A stretch of 64,000 nt of DNA, taken from the NCBI GenBank assembly GCA_963798865.1, contig CAWCVZ010000005.1:248001-312000 (forward strand). The letters are read 5' to 3'. Source of the stretch: RBG-16-34-14 sp963798865. GTDB lineage: Bacteria > Bacteroidota > Ignavibacteria > Ignavibacteriales > Ignavibacteriaceae. This document shows positions 47,665-55,464 of the stretch, one piece after another; within the stretch, counting starts at the first letter, position 1; each line of letters begins with the position of its first letter. The position numbers and the translations under genes were made by a program. The notes below the pieces were generated by a model. It was not told where the DNA came from, ran no database searches, and was given only the letters and a program-made list of their open reading frames with translations.

Positions 47665-48827
47665 AATGCAAAGAAATAAAATATTATCTTAATGATTATG
47701 CCGGCGGCTACCTTATTGATGAGATAAGGAAAGAAATAAAAAATCATCTTGATGTTTGCCCCGGTTGTAAAAATTATTTTAATGACATCAAAACGATTGT
47801 AAGCGAAGCGCAATCGCTGCCTAAAGAAATTACTCCTTCAAGAGATCTGTGGGAAGGAATAAGTGAAAGAATTTCCGGGAAAAAATCCTCTGCAAAAATA
47901 TTTACAATCCGTTCAGAACAAGATTCATTCTATATCTCCGGTGGAAGCAGAGCATTGTTCTTTAAAGATCCGCATAAAAAAAGAGGCGGATGGTTTGTAA
48001 TCGGAGCCGCCATTACTTCAGTTTTACTTGGGGCTGCCCTTGGTATTTATTTCTACTTCCAATCTACCGGTGCTTCCTGGATGGTTGAAAAACTTGCGGG
48101 AACACCAATTGTTGGCTCTGATGAATTAGTTGATCAGGGCTCGTTAAAAATTGGCGACTGGCTTGAAACAGATAATAAATCCCGTGCCCGCTTAAAAGTC
48201 GGATCTATTGGTGAGATTGATGTGCAGCCGGAAAGCAGGTTAAGGTTAATTGAAACAAAACCAAATGAACATAGAATTTCTTTAACCCATGGAAAAATAA
48301 ATGCTGTAATCTGGGCTCCTCCAAAACTCTTTTTTGTTGAAACTCCATCGGCAACGGCAATAGACCTGGGTTGTATGTATTCTCTTAATGTAGCAGAGGA
48401 TGGTTCGGGGCTGCTTCGCGTAACATCCGGATGGGTTGCTTTACAATCTGGAGACAATGAATCTTTAATTCCAACAGATGCAGTTTGCAAGACAAAAAAA
48501 TTCTATGGTCCGGGCACACCATATTTTGAAGATGCAAGTGAAGAATTTAAAACTGCTCTCGATCGCTTTGATTTTAGTAATGATAAAAAATCCGCCCTGA
48601 CAACTATTCTTAATGAAGCAAAAAAGAAAGACGCGTTGAGCTTATGGCATATTCTTACCCGGGTTAAAGATGAGGAAAAGGAGAGAACATTTAAAAGATT
48701 AGCTGAGCTTATCAGTGTTCCTGCCGGTGTTACATCAGAAGGAATAATGGATGGAAATAAAGAGATGATGGATGTGCTCTGGGAATCGCTTGGTTATGGA
48801 AGCAGATCGCTCTGGGATTATCTGTAA
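47661..48827 (+). CDS. FecR-type anti-sigma factor with zinc-finger domain
   Basis: The 388-residue protein has an N-terminal zf-HC2-like anti-sigma domain (MKCKEIKYYL, HLDVCPGC), a single membrane span (WFVIGAAITSVLLGAALGIYFYF, about 105-127) and a periplasmic FecR-like domain (GEIDVQPESRLRLIE, AVIWAPPKLFFVETPSATAIDLGC). It holds the sigma factor at the membrane until a signal arrives. The C-terminal 100 residues are helical and of unknown role. The start overlaps the sigma gene. Confidence 0.9.
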   Translation: MKCKEIKYYLNDYAGGYLIDEIRKEIKNHLDVCPGCKNYFNDIKTIVSEAQSLPKEITPSRDLWEGISERISGKKSSAKIFTIRSEQDSFYISGGSRALFFKDPHKKRGGWFVIGAAITSVLLGAALGIYFYFQSTGASWMVEKLAGTPIVGSDELVDQGSLKIGDWLETDNKSRARLKVGSIGEIDVQPESRLRLIETKPNEHRISLTHGKINAVIWAPPKLFFVETPSATAIDLGCMYSLNVAEDGSGLLRVTSGWVALQSGDNESLIPTDAVCKTKKFYGPGTPYFEDASEEFKTALDRFDFSNDKKSALTTILNEAKKKDALSLWHILTRVKDEEKERTFKRLAELISVPAGVTSEGIMDGNKEMMDVLWESLGYGSRSLWDYL

Positions 48828-48926
48828 TCTTTTTTGTTGATTCCTATCTTTACTATTCGCGAATAATAAATCATAATGTAAAAAATCCACCTTTGTAAGG
48901 CTATGCAAAAATTCTTAATTTTACAC

Positions 48927-48999
48927 GCACCCTTAGCTCAGTTGGTAGAGCATCTGACTCTTAATCAGCAGGTCGCGGGTTCGAGTCCCGCAGGGTGCA
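48927..48999 (+). tRNA. tRNA-Lys (anticodon CTT)
   Basis: The 73-base sequence forms a normal cloverleaf: acceptor GCACCCT/AGGGTGC, D arm, anticodon stem CTGA/TCAG around CTCTTAA (anticodon CTT), T arm GCGGG-TTCGAGT-CCCGC and discriminator A. CCA is not encoded. Its 3' half is repeated at 52437-52502, so it is the attachment site of the following island and remains intact. Confidence 0.97.
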
Positions 49000-49000
49000 C
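48956..49000 (+). repeat. Left attachment repeat (3' end of tRNA-Lys)
   Basis: Forty-five bases from the anticodon stem to one base past the tRNA are repeated at the other island end. The tRNA side is uninterrupted. Confidence 0.85.
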
Positions 49001-49061
49001 AACCTTTTAACGTTATAATTGAAACCCCAAATTAATAAAATAATTACTTGTTAAAAAAGAT

Positions 49062-49196
49062 TTGCATCCAATTAAGGGAATCTCTTTAGTCAACGATTTT
49101 TTACAAACTCCCCATCACTTAATTCCAGATGATGTTGAATTTTGGGAAGTTAATGAACAAACAGGTATGTTTGAAAAATTAAAACTATTGAAATGA
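49062..49196 (+). CDS. Small unknown protein or gene tail at the island edge
   Basis: The 44-codon frame (HPIKGISLVNDFLQTP, EFWEVNEQTGMFEKL) looks coding and starts at a TTG at 49062 with no ribosome site. Its stop overlaps the next start as ATGA. It may be the 3' end of a gene cut by island formation. The function is unknown. Confidence 0.35.
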   Translation: MHPIKGISLVNDFLQTPHHLIPDDVEFWEVNEQTGMFEKLKLLK

Positions 49197-49495
49197 ATGA
49201 ACATTTTTTACTTGAAAAGTTAAGTGATATTAATTATAGAATTGCTACCCATAATAGTATTGCCATGGAAAGATTGAGTATTGAAGCACATCAAATTTTC
49301 TTGTTACCCGAACAGTTTATACCCAAAAAATATCGAAATGATTTTGAAAAATTAATTCAACAAATAAAAGTATCCATCAAAGGAATTGGGGGAAGAACAC
49401 CACCAAGAATTAAAGGAATTAAAAATAATAAAGAGGCAATACGTTATATAAAATTATTGATTGATATTGAAGATTACATAATAAATAATTTATAA
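49193..49495 (+). CDS. Hypothetical 100-residue protein
   Basis: The protein is helical and charged (LLEKLSDINYRIATHNSIAMERL, KEAIRYIKLLIDIEDYI), with a GGRTPPRIKGIKN loop. It is coupled by ATGA to the small frame upstream. The end overlaps a 60-residue frame on the opposite strand. I recognise no family. Confidence 0.5.
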   Translation: MNEHFLLEKLSDINYRIATHNSIAMERLSIEAHQIFLLPEQFIPKKYRNDFEKLIQQIKVSIKGIGGRTPPRIKGIKNNKEAIRYIKLLIDIEDYIINNL

Positions 49496-49601
49496 TATTT
49501 CTAACTTTTTTGATTGCTCTTTCAACTTGAACTTTTGGAATTTTAGTGCCTTCCAAAATATGTTTCATCAAGTCATTTAAGAAATTTTGGGGTTCATTCA
49601 T
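49419..49601 (-). CDS. Possible 60-residue protein downstream of the HEPN-like gene
   Basis: Its start overlaps the stop region of the HEPN-like gene (TAATGAATG arrangement), suggesting coupling. The sequence MNEPQNFLNDLMKHILEGTK, then VERAIKKVRNIINYLL, is plausible but its last third overlaps the 49193-49495 gene on the other strand, so only one of the two tails may be real. Confidence 0.35.
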   Translation of the reverse strand: MNEPQNFLNDLMKHILEGTKIPKVQVERAIKKVRNIINYLLCNLQYQSIILYNVLPLYYF

Positions 49602-50374
49602 TATTTTTTTGCTTCTCTAAATGAGCATCTTTTAGTAATAAAATTGATCACAATAAAGTATAGGGCACTATTCAGTTTTTCAAGATTTTCTCCAACAAGG
49701 ATAAAAAACTGCCTTGTGTCGTCTGAACCCAATAAAGCTTTTATTGAACTTTCAGCAGCAGCATCAGCATAGTAAAATCTTGATTCACTCATAGTGTTGC
49801 CTCTTGAAATATATGCTTTATCCATAGTTTTTCTTAACATAAAAAAATGTTTGTAACCTTTCATTATAACCTTTGGATCATAATGAAATGCAATTTTGTT
49901 TCTTATTAACATTAAAACTTTAGCAAGTGGATTGTCAGTTGTTTTTCCTAAAGAAGTATCAACTAATGCCCACCAAGATTCTTTGGATTTTTTGCTTAAT
50001 GTTTTAATTATTTCTTTAAAGCAAATATGGTCAAGAACCGATTTATTATCTTTTATTAAGTTAAATAATTCATGTGATATCCCGATGGTTATTCTATCAA
50101 TGAATTCTCTAAGACCACTAAATTCTCCCCACTCTTTGGTTTCTTTAAAATCTCCTGGTGGTACTGAATGGAATATAGCATTATTCAATAAACTAGTATT
50201 TTTTATATCGTTGTATATGAGTGATAAAGATAAAATGAAACCGCATACATCTGGTGGAAAATTTTTATCAGGTTTGAATGCTTGTGGATCAAAATATTGA
50301 AGGGGTGCTAATCTTGAAAAATGTTCAGGAAAAGAATTATAACTAATTTTTGAAGTGAGACTTTTTTTAATCAA
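49601..50374 (-). CDS. HEPN-like protein of unknown family
   Basis: The 257-residue protein is mostly helical. LMLIRNKIAFHYDP contains R158-N159 and H164, the R-(polar)-x4-H spacing of HEPN ribonuclease domains used in toxins and abortive infection proteins. The N-terminal half (RLAPLQYFDPQAFKPDKNFP) has no motif I know. It lies between the ferritin-like gene (247-base gap) and a possible 60-residue protein. RNase activity is inference only. Confidence 0.55.
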   Translation of the reverse strand: MIKKSLTSKISYNSFPEHFSRLAPLQYFDPQAFKPDKNFPPDVCGFILSLSLIYNDIKNTSLLNNAIFHSVPPGDFKETKEWGEFSGLREFIDRITIGISHELFNLIKDNKSVLDHICFKEIIKTLSKKSKESWWALVDTSLGKTTDNPLAKVLMLIRNKIAFHYDPKVIMKGYKHFFMLRKTMDKAYISRGNTMSESRFYYADAAAESSIKALLGSDDTRQFFILVGENLEKLNSALYFIVINFITKRCSFREAKK

Positions 50375-50620
50375 TTCTAAAACCCAAAAAATTCTTTGTT
50401 GATTAAAATAATAAATAACAAATTTGAAGTGAATAGTTGAATTGAAATTCTTTAAGGAGTTTAGTGCCCTCTACCCATCTTACTAATCAAACCCCCGGCT
50501 ACAACTGTCGCTACGCCCTTTCATTGAAATTCTACCCCCCTTTGCAATTCAATTTTCAAATCAAATTTTGTATTGTTTTTATTGATTTATTTCTTGGGGG
50601 TTTTTTAAAAATTAAAAGAA

Positions 50621-51811
50621 TTAAATGTTTATAAATTCTCCTGCTAATTCTTCAATTTTACGGTTAGAATATTCTCTTATAGAAGTAAGCAAAAGAAAAC
50701 CTTTGAGTAACTTTGCATCCTCAATTTTTTGTTTTCTTTTATTGAGATTTGGTATCAAATATTTAAGCCAATAATTCCCTATGCGGGCATGAAACATTTC
50801 ATCGACTTTATCAAATTCTAAAACCCTTTTAATTTGCGGATAATGATAGCATATCTCCTTTTTTATTTTTTGTGTCAATTTACCAACAGCTGGGGCCTCA
50901 GTAAGAATATTTAATAAAATAATTCTTTCTTCCAGTTCAGCATTTAAAATAGCATCATACGTGTTTCTATCTTTAGGCAATGGGAGTCCAGATTTTTTTT
51001 CTTGGAATGATTTAATGATTAAATAAAGTGGACTACTATTATCTAATATCTTCATTAGTACTTCAAAAAAAGACAAAGAAAGATTTAGGTAAATAATTGA
51101 GTGTCTTGCTTCATCCCAAGATTGTTTTGAAAAATCCCAATAAAACTGTAATGGTAAATTATCATATTCTATGATTGATAAAGCACATAATTCACATGCT
51201 CTAAGTTCTCCTTGGGCTACTGACCAGCAAGATGGTACAATTTCTTCAAGTGTATTTGCATTCTCAGGAAGGGTATATTCTAAATTTTCATAAGTAGGAT
51301 CAAACACCTTATCTAGTTTTATTTCAGGCGGCCCAAATATTACTCTTTCAACATTTTTAGAACCTAAAGTATCAATATCAGTAGACACATAATTTTCAAA
51401 AGGTCTGTTTTCTAACAACATTCTTAAATCATTTAATATGCCATTAAGCGGAATTAAGAGAAAATCATTTTCTGATTTCGATATAAGGAACTGGACAATA
51501 CTGTTGGATTTTATTTCCAGTTGGGATTCCAAAGAATTTAATATTTCAATGTTATTGTTCTTACAAATATCTTCAATGATATTTTTAATTTTATCATCCC
51601 ATTTAAAAGTTCTCTTTTTTTGATTAAATGATTTTGTTAATAGAGATTCTAATTTTAAAGAACAGTCTATAAAACTAAAACCTTTTTGAGAATTAATTAA
51701 TTTTTGTTGAAGGGATTCTTCTAATAAAAGTCTTAAAAAATATAGTCTTCCTAATAATAACACATAACTATTGAGTGCGCTTAAACAAGAGGTCGTTTCT
51801 TTTACTGTCAT
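50621..51811 (-). CDS. Ferritin-like (DUF455-like) diiron protein
   Basis: The 396-residue protein has a C-terminal four-helix ferritin-like domain. Candidate diiron ligands, in order: Glu202/Glu207 in GELRACEL, Glu234 and His237 in DEARH, Glu292-295 in AELEER, and Glu338 and His341 in DEMFHARIGNYW. The DEARH and DEMFH-x-x-IGNYW motifs match DUF455. The first 190 residues are a separate domain of unknown fold. Two metals could support oxidation, oxygen use or iron handling. It is in the tRNA-Lys island, with a 16-bp palindrome 28 bases upstream of its start. Confidence 0.7.
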   Translation of the reverse strand: MTVKETTSCLSALNSYVLLLGRLYFLRLLLEESLQQKLINSQKGFSFIDCSLKLESLLTKSFNQKKRTFKWDDKIKNIIEDICKNNNIEILNSLESQLEIKSNSIVQFLISKSENDFLLIPLNGILNDLRMLLENRPFENYVSTDIDTLGSKNVERVIFGPPEIKLDKVFDPTYENLEYTLPENANTLEEIVPSCWSVAQGELRACELCALSIIEYDNLPLQFYWDFSKQSWDEARHSIIYLNLSLSFFEVLMKILDNSSPLYLIIKSFQEKKSGLPLPKDRNTYDAILNAELEERIILLNILTEAPAVGKLTQKIKKEICYHYPQIKRVLEFDKVDEMFHARIGNYWLKYLIPNLNKRKQKIEDAKLLKGFLLLTSIREYSNRKIEELAGEFINI

Positions 51812-51838
51812 TTAATAATATTTTTATTACAAAAATTA

Positions 51839-51854
51839 GTTGGGTTAACCCAAC
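51839..51854. promoter_or_regulatory. Perfect 16-bp palindrome before the ferritin-like gene
   Basis: GTTGGGTTAACCCAAC lies between the 83-residue gene and the ferritin-like gene (both minus). It could be an operator for the ferritin-like gene or the terminator of the 83-residue gene, as TAATTTTTG follows on the minus strand. Confidence 0.5.
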
Positions 51855-51885
51855 CATCCCAAAATCGTAAAATTATATTTAAAGT

Positions 51886-52137
51886 TTACAGGTTTATACC
51901 AGCAATTTTTGCAAGTGCAATATTATTTAAAGCAGTTGCTATTTTAGCTAATAAACTTTTTTCAAAATAAATTGCTTGTTTTACTTTTACCATTGTCCTT
52001 AAATCATTTTCAGTTTTTTTTGATCTCTCCCAATACTTTTTATTGGCTTTGGATATTAACCATAGATTTTTTGTGTGATGGTTAAAAACAAATATATCTC
52101 CCTTGCTAAGTTTACGTACCTTTAGTGAAGGGCTCAT
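51886..52137 (-). CDS. Hypothetical 83-residue island protein
   Basis: The protein is basic and helical: MSPSLKVRKLSKGDIFVFNH, then KKTENDLRTMVKVKQAIYF and a hydrophobic tail (IATALNNIALAKIAGINL). GDIFVFNHHTKNL resembles a small beta start. I recognise no family. It lies upstream of the ferritin-like gene in the same direction and may be the first gene of the transcript. Confidence 0.5.
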   Translation of the reverse strand: MSPSLKVRKLSKGDIFVFNHHTKNLWLISKANKKYWERSKKTENDLRTMVKVKQAIYFEKSLLAKIATALNNIALAKIAGINL

Positions 52138-52436
52138 AAATCAATCCTCTTTAAGTTATTAAAAAAATGGGTTGAATAATCTTAAAAAATGTGGAATTAA
52201 AATCCAAATTTATTCAAAACAAAATTCAAAATATCTGTTAATAAAATCATTAATTTGGCATAACAATATTCCCAAACCTAATGTGACTTTGCCTTGGGTT
52301 TTTCCACCAAATCTTGTAATATTTAACTGTAAATCAAATACTTTGAATATGGAATCAACCAAACCAAATAATAATCTCTTTAATCATAATCGGAATCAGT
52401 TCCTCGTAACCCCTTATGTTACTTGCCAAAAATTTA
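52138..52436. other. Non-coding right part of the island
   Basis: I find no gene I can support in these 299 AT-rich bases. An open frame on the plus strand runs through here into the tRNA remnant but has no family features. The promoter of the 83-residue gene should lie here. Confidence 0.5.
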
Positions 52437-52502
52437 GACTCTTAATCAGCAGGTCGCGGGTTCTTCCGAAGAATCCCTTTGGGAGAGTCCCGCAGGGTGC
52501 AC
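52437..52502 (+). repeat. Right attachment repeat: tRNA-Lys 3' copy split by a 21-base hairpin insertion
   Basis: It matches tRNA positions 48956-49000 but has 21 extra bases (52464-52484) within the T loop, between GGGTTC and GAGTCC. The insertion contains TCCC-TTT-GGGA and forms a near-palindrome with its left flank. ATCCCTTTGGGAGAG (52473-52487) differs by one base from the core of the clpB-distal repeat at 6292. This copy cannot make a tRNA. Confidence 0.8.
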
Positions 52503-52575
52503 TGAGCCAAGTATAAGTTTAAGAGTAAGTTCGGGGTTAGTTTTCTTACTCCTTAACTTACTCGTGAATTCCTTT

Positions 52576-53505
52576 TCACTCTTTTATCATTTGAATACTC
52601 CCCATTTCGGGAATTTTGATAGAATAAATCTTATTGTTCGTATTCTTGAGAGTAGTATCCCTAAGCCAAGGGTTATAAAGTTTTAATATTTTATAATTAA
52701 TTCCTTTTTCAGCAGCAAAGTCTGCAAGATTTCCGATTGAACTGCTTACCTTCACTTCTTCAAACGGAAGTTCATTATATAAATCACTTTCTTTTATATC
52801 GAATCCATATTTACCAGGATTATTCATTATCTCTTTTATTGCAATTATCCGGGCAATATACCTGGAGGTTTCTTCAGAAAGAACCATGTTATAATAATTT
52901 TTAGTCTTCTGTCTCTCAAGCTGTTTGGTAACTCCCGGAATTCCCATATTGTAGGATGCTGCAGCAAGAGTCCATCCACCAAACAAATTATTTGCTTCTA
53001 TAAAATACTGGCAGGCAGCCTCGGTTGATTTTTCGACATTATATCTTTCATCAACTTCGTCAGTCACTTCGAGCCCGTATTTAAGAGCAGTGCCTTCTAA
53101 AAATTGCCAGAAGCCGACAGCCCCTGCGGGAGAAGTTACATTTGAAATTCCACTTTCGGCAACCATAAGATATTTGAAATCATCAGGCACTTCGTATTTT
53201 TTAAGTATCGGCTCAACCACAGGAAACCATCTTCTTGCTTTTTTAATTGATAGAATTGTTGCTGAATGAAAATAAGTGTTTACAATTAACTCGCGATCTA
53301 TTCTTTCATATACTTCAAAATTTTCAATGGGAACTCTCTCTCCTGCAAACTGAAGATCAGAAGGAACTTCGGGAGAAATTATCCTGTACCCCTGCGGAAA
53401 ATCAGGTTGTTCATCGTTTGATTTATAAATTGACGACCCGATAAAAAATAAAAGAATCGTTGCGAAAAAAAATCCGGCAGCAAAAAATATTGTGTTCTTT
53501 TTCAT
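52576..53505 (-). CDS. Membrane-anchored lytic transglycosylase (SLT/MltD-like)
   Basis: From the preferred ATG at 53505 the protein has 309 residues with an N-terminal membrane anchor (FFAAGFFFATILLFFIG). The SLT catalytic domain shows MVAESGISNVTSPAGAVGFWQF (catalytic Glu in AESG) and AAASYNMG. The C-terminal 60 residues have a LysM-like pattern. The open frame continues upstream to 53640 but lacks a signal sequence there. It cleaves peptidoglycan glycan chains in the periplasm. Confidence 0.88.
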   Translation of the reverse strand: MKKNTIFFAAGFFFATILLFFIGSSIYKSNDEQPDFPQGYRIISPEVPSDLQFAGERVPIENFEVYERIDRELIVNTYFHSATILSIKKARRWFPVVEPILKKYEVPDDFKYLMVAESGISNVTSPAGAVGFWQFLEGTALKYGLEVTDEVDERYNVEKSTEAACQYFIEANNLFGGWTLAAASYNMGIPGVTKQLERQKTKNYYNMVLSEETSRYIARIIAIKEIMNNPGKYGFDIKESDLYNELPFEEVKVSSSIGNLADFAAEKGINYKILKLYNPWLRDTTLKNTNNKIYSIKIPEMGSIQMIKE

Positions 53506-53661
53506 AAGCTGTTTTATCCTGTTGCAAATAATTAATAATGACAAAGCTATTTTAATAAAATAATTTTCAAAATAAATGAGAAAAGATTTGAAGCAATTTT
53601 TTCCTATTTCTTTTTTATCTTGGAAATTATTTATAATCATTCTGTATCTTAAAGATAATCT

Positions 53662-54030
53662 ATGAATATAGAATCTATAAGAGAATATTGTTTTAAAAAA
53701 CCCGATGTAACTGAAAGTTTTCCTTTTGGAGAAGAGACACTTGTTTTTAAAGTTGCCGGAAAAATATTTCTTCTTGCAGGGCTAAATGATATTCCTCTGC
53801 AGGTAAATCTTAAATGTGATCCTGAAAAAGCAATTGAATTAAGAGAGAAGTATGAATCTGTTCTTCCCGGTTATCATATGAATAAGACTCACTGGAATAC
53901 AATAATTATTGATGGATCATTTCCTCAAAGAGAATTAATGGAATGGATTGATGATTCATATTCTCTGGTGGTTAATAGTTTAAAGAAAACAGACCGGGAA
54001 AGGATTAATAGATTATCTAAACAAAGATAA
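53662..54030 (+). CDS. MmcQ/YjbR-family DNA-binding protein
   Basis: The 122-residue protein has the family pattern IREYCFKKPDVTESFPFGEETLVFKV, LQVNLKCDPEKAIELRE and HMNKTHWNTI, ending in WIDDSYSLVVNSL. Members have a double-wing fold and are called DNA-binding by structure, but their role is poorly known. It is divergent from the transglycosylase gene. Confidence 0.88.
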   Translation: MNIESIREYCFKKPDVTESFPFGEETLVFKVAGKIFLLAGLNDIPLQVNLKCDPEKAIELREKYESVLPGYHMNKTHWNTIIIDGSFPQRELMEWIDDSYSLVVNSLKKTDRERINRLSKQR

Positions 54031-54138
54031 TTTCTTTAATCTTTTGTGAAGATTTGGCCTCTGTCTTTCTATAATTTCTTGTCAGAATTGGTTATTTTTA
54101 CCAATGATTTTATTTGTGTTTGTATCTTAGAAATCTTT

Positions 54139-54951
54139 TTGAAAAAAATACTGATCATATTAATTCCTGCCATCTTATTTGTTTCATGCAAAACAAATCC
54201 TCCCTTTGTGCCGGAGAATAGGGTAAGCGGAAAAATATTTCTAAAAATAAATTTTAATTTCGTCCCTCAAAGTAAAGTTGTTGATAAAGTTGTACTTGTT
54301 GAAGACTTTGCAAATGTAAGCTGCCAGCCTTGTGTGGGATCTAATCTTGTAATTAAAAATTTAACAACCAATGTTTATGCACCCGATCAGCTTGTTGCGA
54401 TAAAGTACCACACTTATTTTCCCGGACCCAATGACCCGATTTATCTTGCGAACAAACCTTTGTATGACTCAAAAATTTCGTTTTATAATGTTTTCTTTGC
54501 GCCGACTACCATTGTTGATGGATTAGAAAGACCCGACACGTCTGCGCTCAGGCAGAAAATAGATTCGAGATTAACTGTGTCTCCGCCTTTTGAAATTATT
54601 GTTACCTCTGTTTTTCTCGAAGGAAGTTATTATATAGATGTTAAGATAAATTCGCTGGCTTCAATTGATCTGACAAATATAAAAATGGAGGCTGCCATAA
54701 TTGAAAAAGAAATAGGATATGACGCCCCGCCGGGCAGTAATGGCGAAACAAAATTTTATGATGTTGTTAGAAATATATTGCCGTCAATCGATGGATTATC
54801 TCTCGCTGAAGTTCAGCAATCGGGATCAAGCTCATTTGAAATTGAAGATGATTTGCTGGAGAACTGGAAAACAAGCGAGTTAAACACAGTTATATTCATT
54901 CAGGATAAATCAACTAAAGAAATATTACAGGCAGGCTCCACCCTGCATTAA
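54139..54951 (+). CDS. Omp28-like thioredoxin-fold lipoprotein
   Basis: The preferred start is a TTG at 54139, giving a lipoprotein signal (MKKILIILIPAILFVSC); the frame itself is open from 54046. FANVSCQPCVGSN holds a CxxC in a thioredoxin-like fold of Omp28 type. It begins a three-gene operon with a TlpA-like protein and a beta-barrel protein. The role may be thiol chemistry near the outer membrane; the substrate is unknown. Confidence 0.75.
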   Translation: MKKILIILIPAILFVSCKTNPPFVPENRVSGKIFLKINFNFVPQSKVVDKVVLVEDFANVSCQPCVGSNLVIKNLTTNVYAPDQLVAIKYHTYFPGPNDPIYLANKPLYDSKISFYNVFFAPTTIVDGLERPDTSALRQKIDSRLTVSPPFEIIVTSVFLEGSYYIDVKINSLASIDLTNIKMEAAIIEKEIGYDAPPGSNGETKFYDVVRNILPSIDGLSLAEVQQSGSSSFEIEDDLLENWKTSELNTVIFIQDKSTKEILQAGSTLH

Positions 54952-54960
54952 GGAGATTAG

Positions 54961-55461
54961 ATGAAATCGTTTTTAAGCTTTTTAATTTTAATTATATCGT
55001 TCAATTTACATGCTCAAAAAAAAGCTCCTGATTTTAAATTAGAAAATTTGAATGGGGAAAATGTTGAGCTTAAAAATTTTCTTGGAAAGGGACCGGTACT
55101 TTTAAGTTTCTGGGCAACGTGGTGCAAGCCCTGCGTTGAAGAATTAGAAGAGTATAAAAAACTTTATTCTGATTATAAGGAAAAAGGTTTTAATATTATT
55201 GCCATTTCAACCGATGATGAAAAAACTGTTGCCAAAGTTAAACCTTTTGCAAAATTCAAAGATTATAAATTCCCCGTCCTGCTTGATACTAATTCAGAGG
55301 TAGCAAGAAAATATTATGTACAGAATGTACCATATACATTTATATTAGATGAAAAAGGAAACATCGTTTACTCACACCTTGGTTACAAAAAGGGAGATGA
55401 ACTGCAGGTAAAAAACAAAATAGAAGAATTCTTCAACACATCCGGAAAAATCTCTGAATAA
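54961..55461 (+). CDS. TlpA-like thiol-disulfide oxidoreductase
   Basis: The 166-residue protein has a signal peptide (ending LHAQ), the active-site WCKPC in SFWATWCKPCVEELEEY, and a VPYTFILD cis-Pro region. It is a periplasmic redoxin of the TlpA/ResA type that reduces or oxidises Cys in exported proteins. It lies 9 bases after the Omp28-like gene and 3 bases before the barrel gene. Confidence 0.9.
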   Translation: MKSFLSFLILIISFNLHAQKKAPDFKLENLNGENVELKNFLGKGPVLLSFWATWCKPCVEELEEYKKLYSDYKEKGFNIIAISTDDEKTVAKVKPFAKFKDYKFPVLLDTNSEVARKYYVQNVPYTFILDEKGNIVYSHLGYKKGDELQVKNKIEEFFNTSGKISE

Positions 55462-55464
55462 AAT

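Larger units (their letters stand above)
48956..52502. mobile_element. 3.5 kb genomic island in tRNA-Lys, no integrase
   Basis: The 45-base 3' end of tRNA-Lys (48956-49000) recurs at 52437-52502, giving direct repeats typical of integrase-made islands. Between them are about six open frames: small proteins, a HEPN-like protein, a ferritin-like protein and an 83-residue protein. No integrase, transposase or phage structural gene is present. It may be a satellite that uses another element's integrase, or the remnant of a larger island. Confidence 0.8.

Noticed and set aside
50375..50620. Possible attC or integron cassette site in the island
   Set aside because: CCCCCGGCTACAACTG has no core-site symmetry that I can support; I see nothing firm in this 246-base gap.
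52172..52516. 114-residue open frame at the right end of the island
   Set aside because: It reads through the tRNA remnant, has no ribosome site and no family features.
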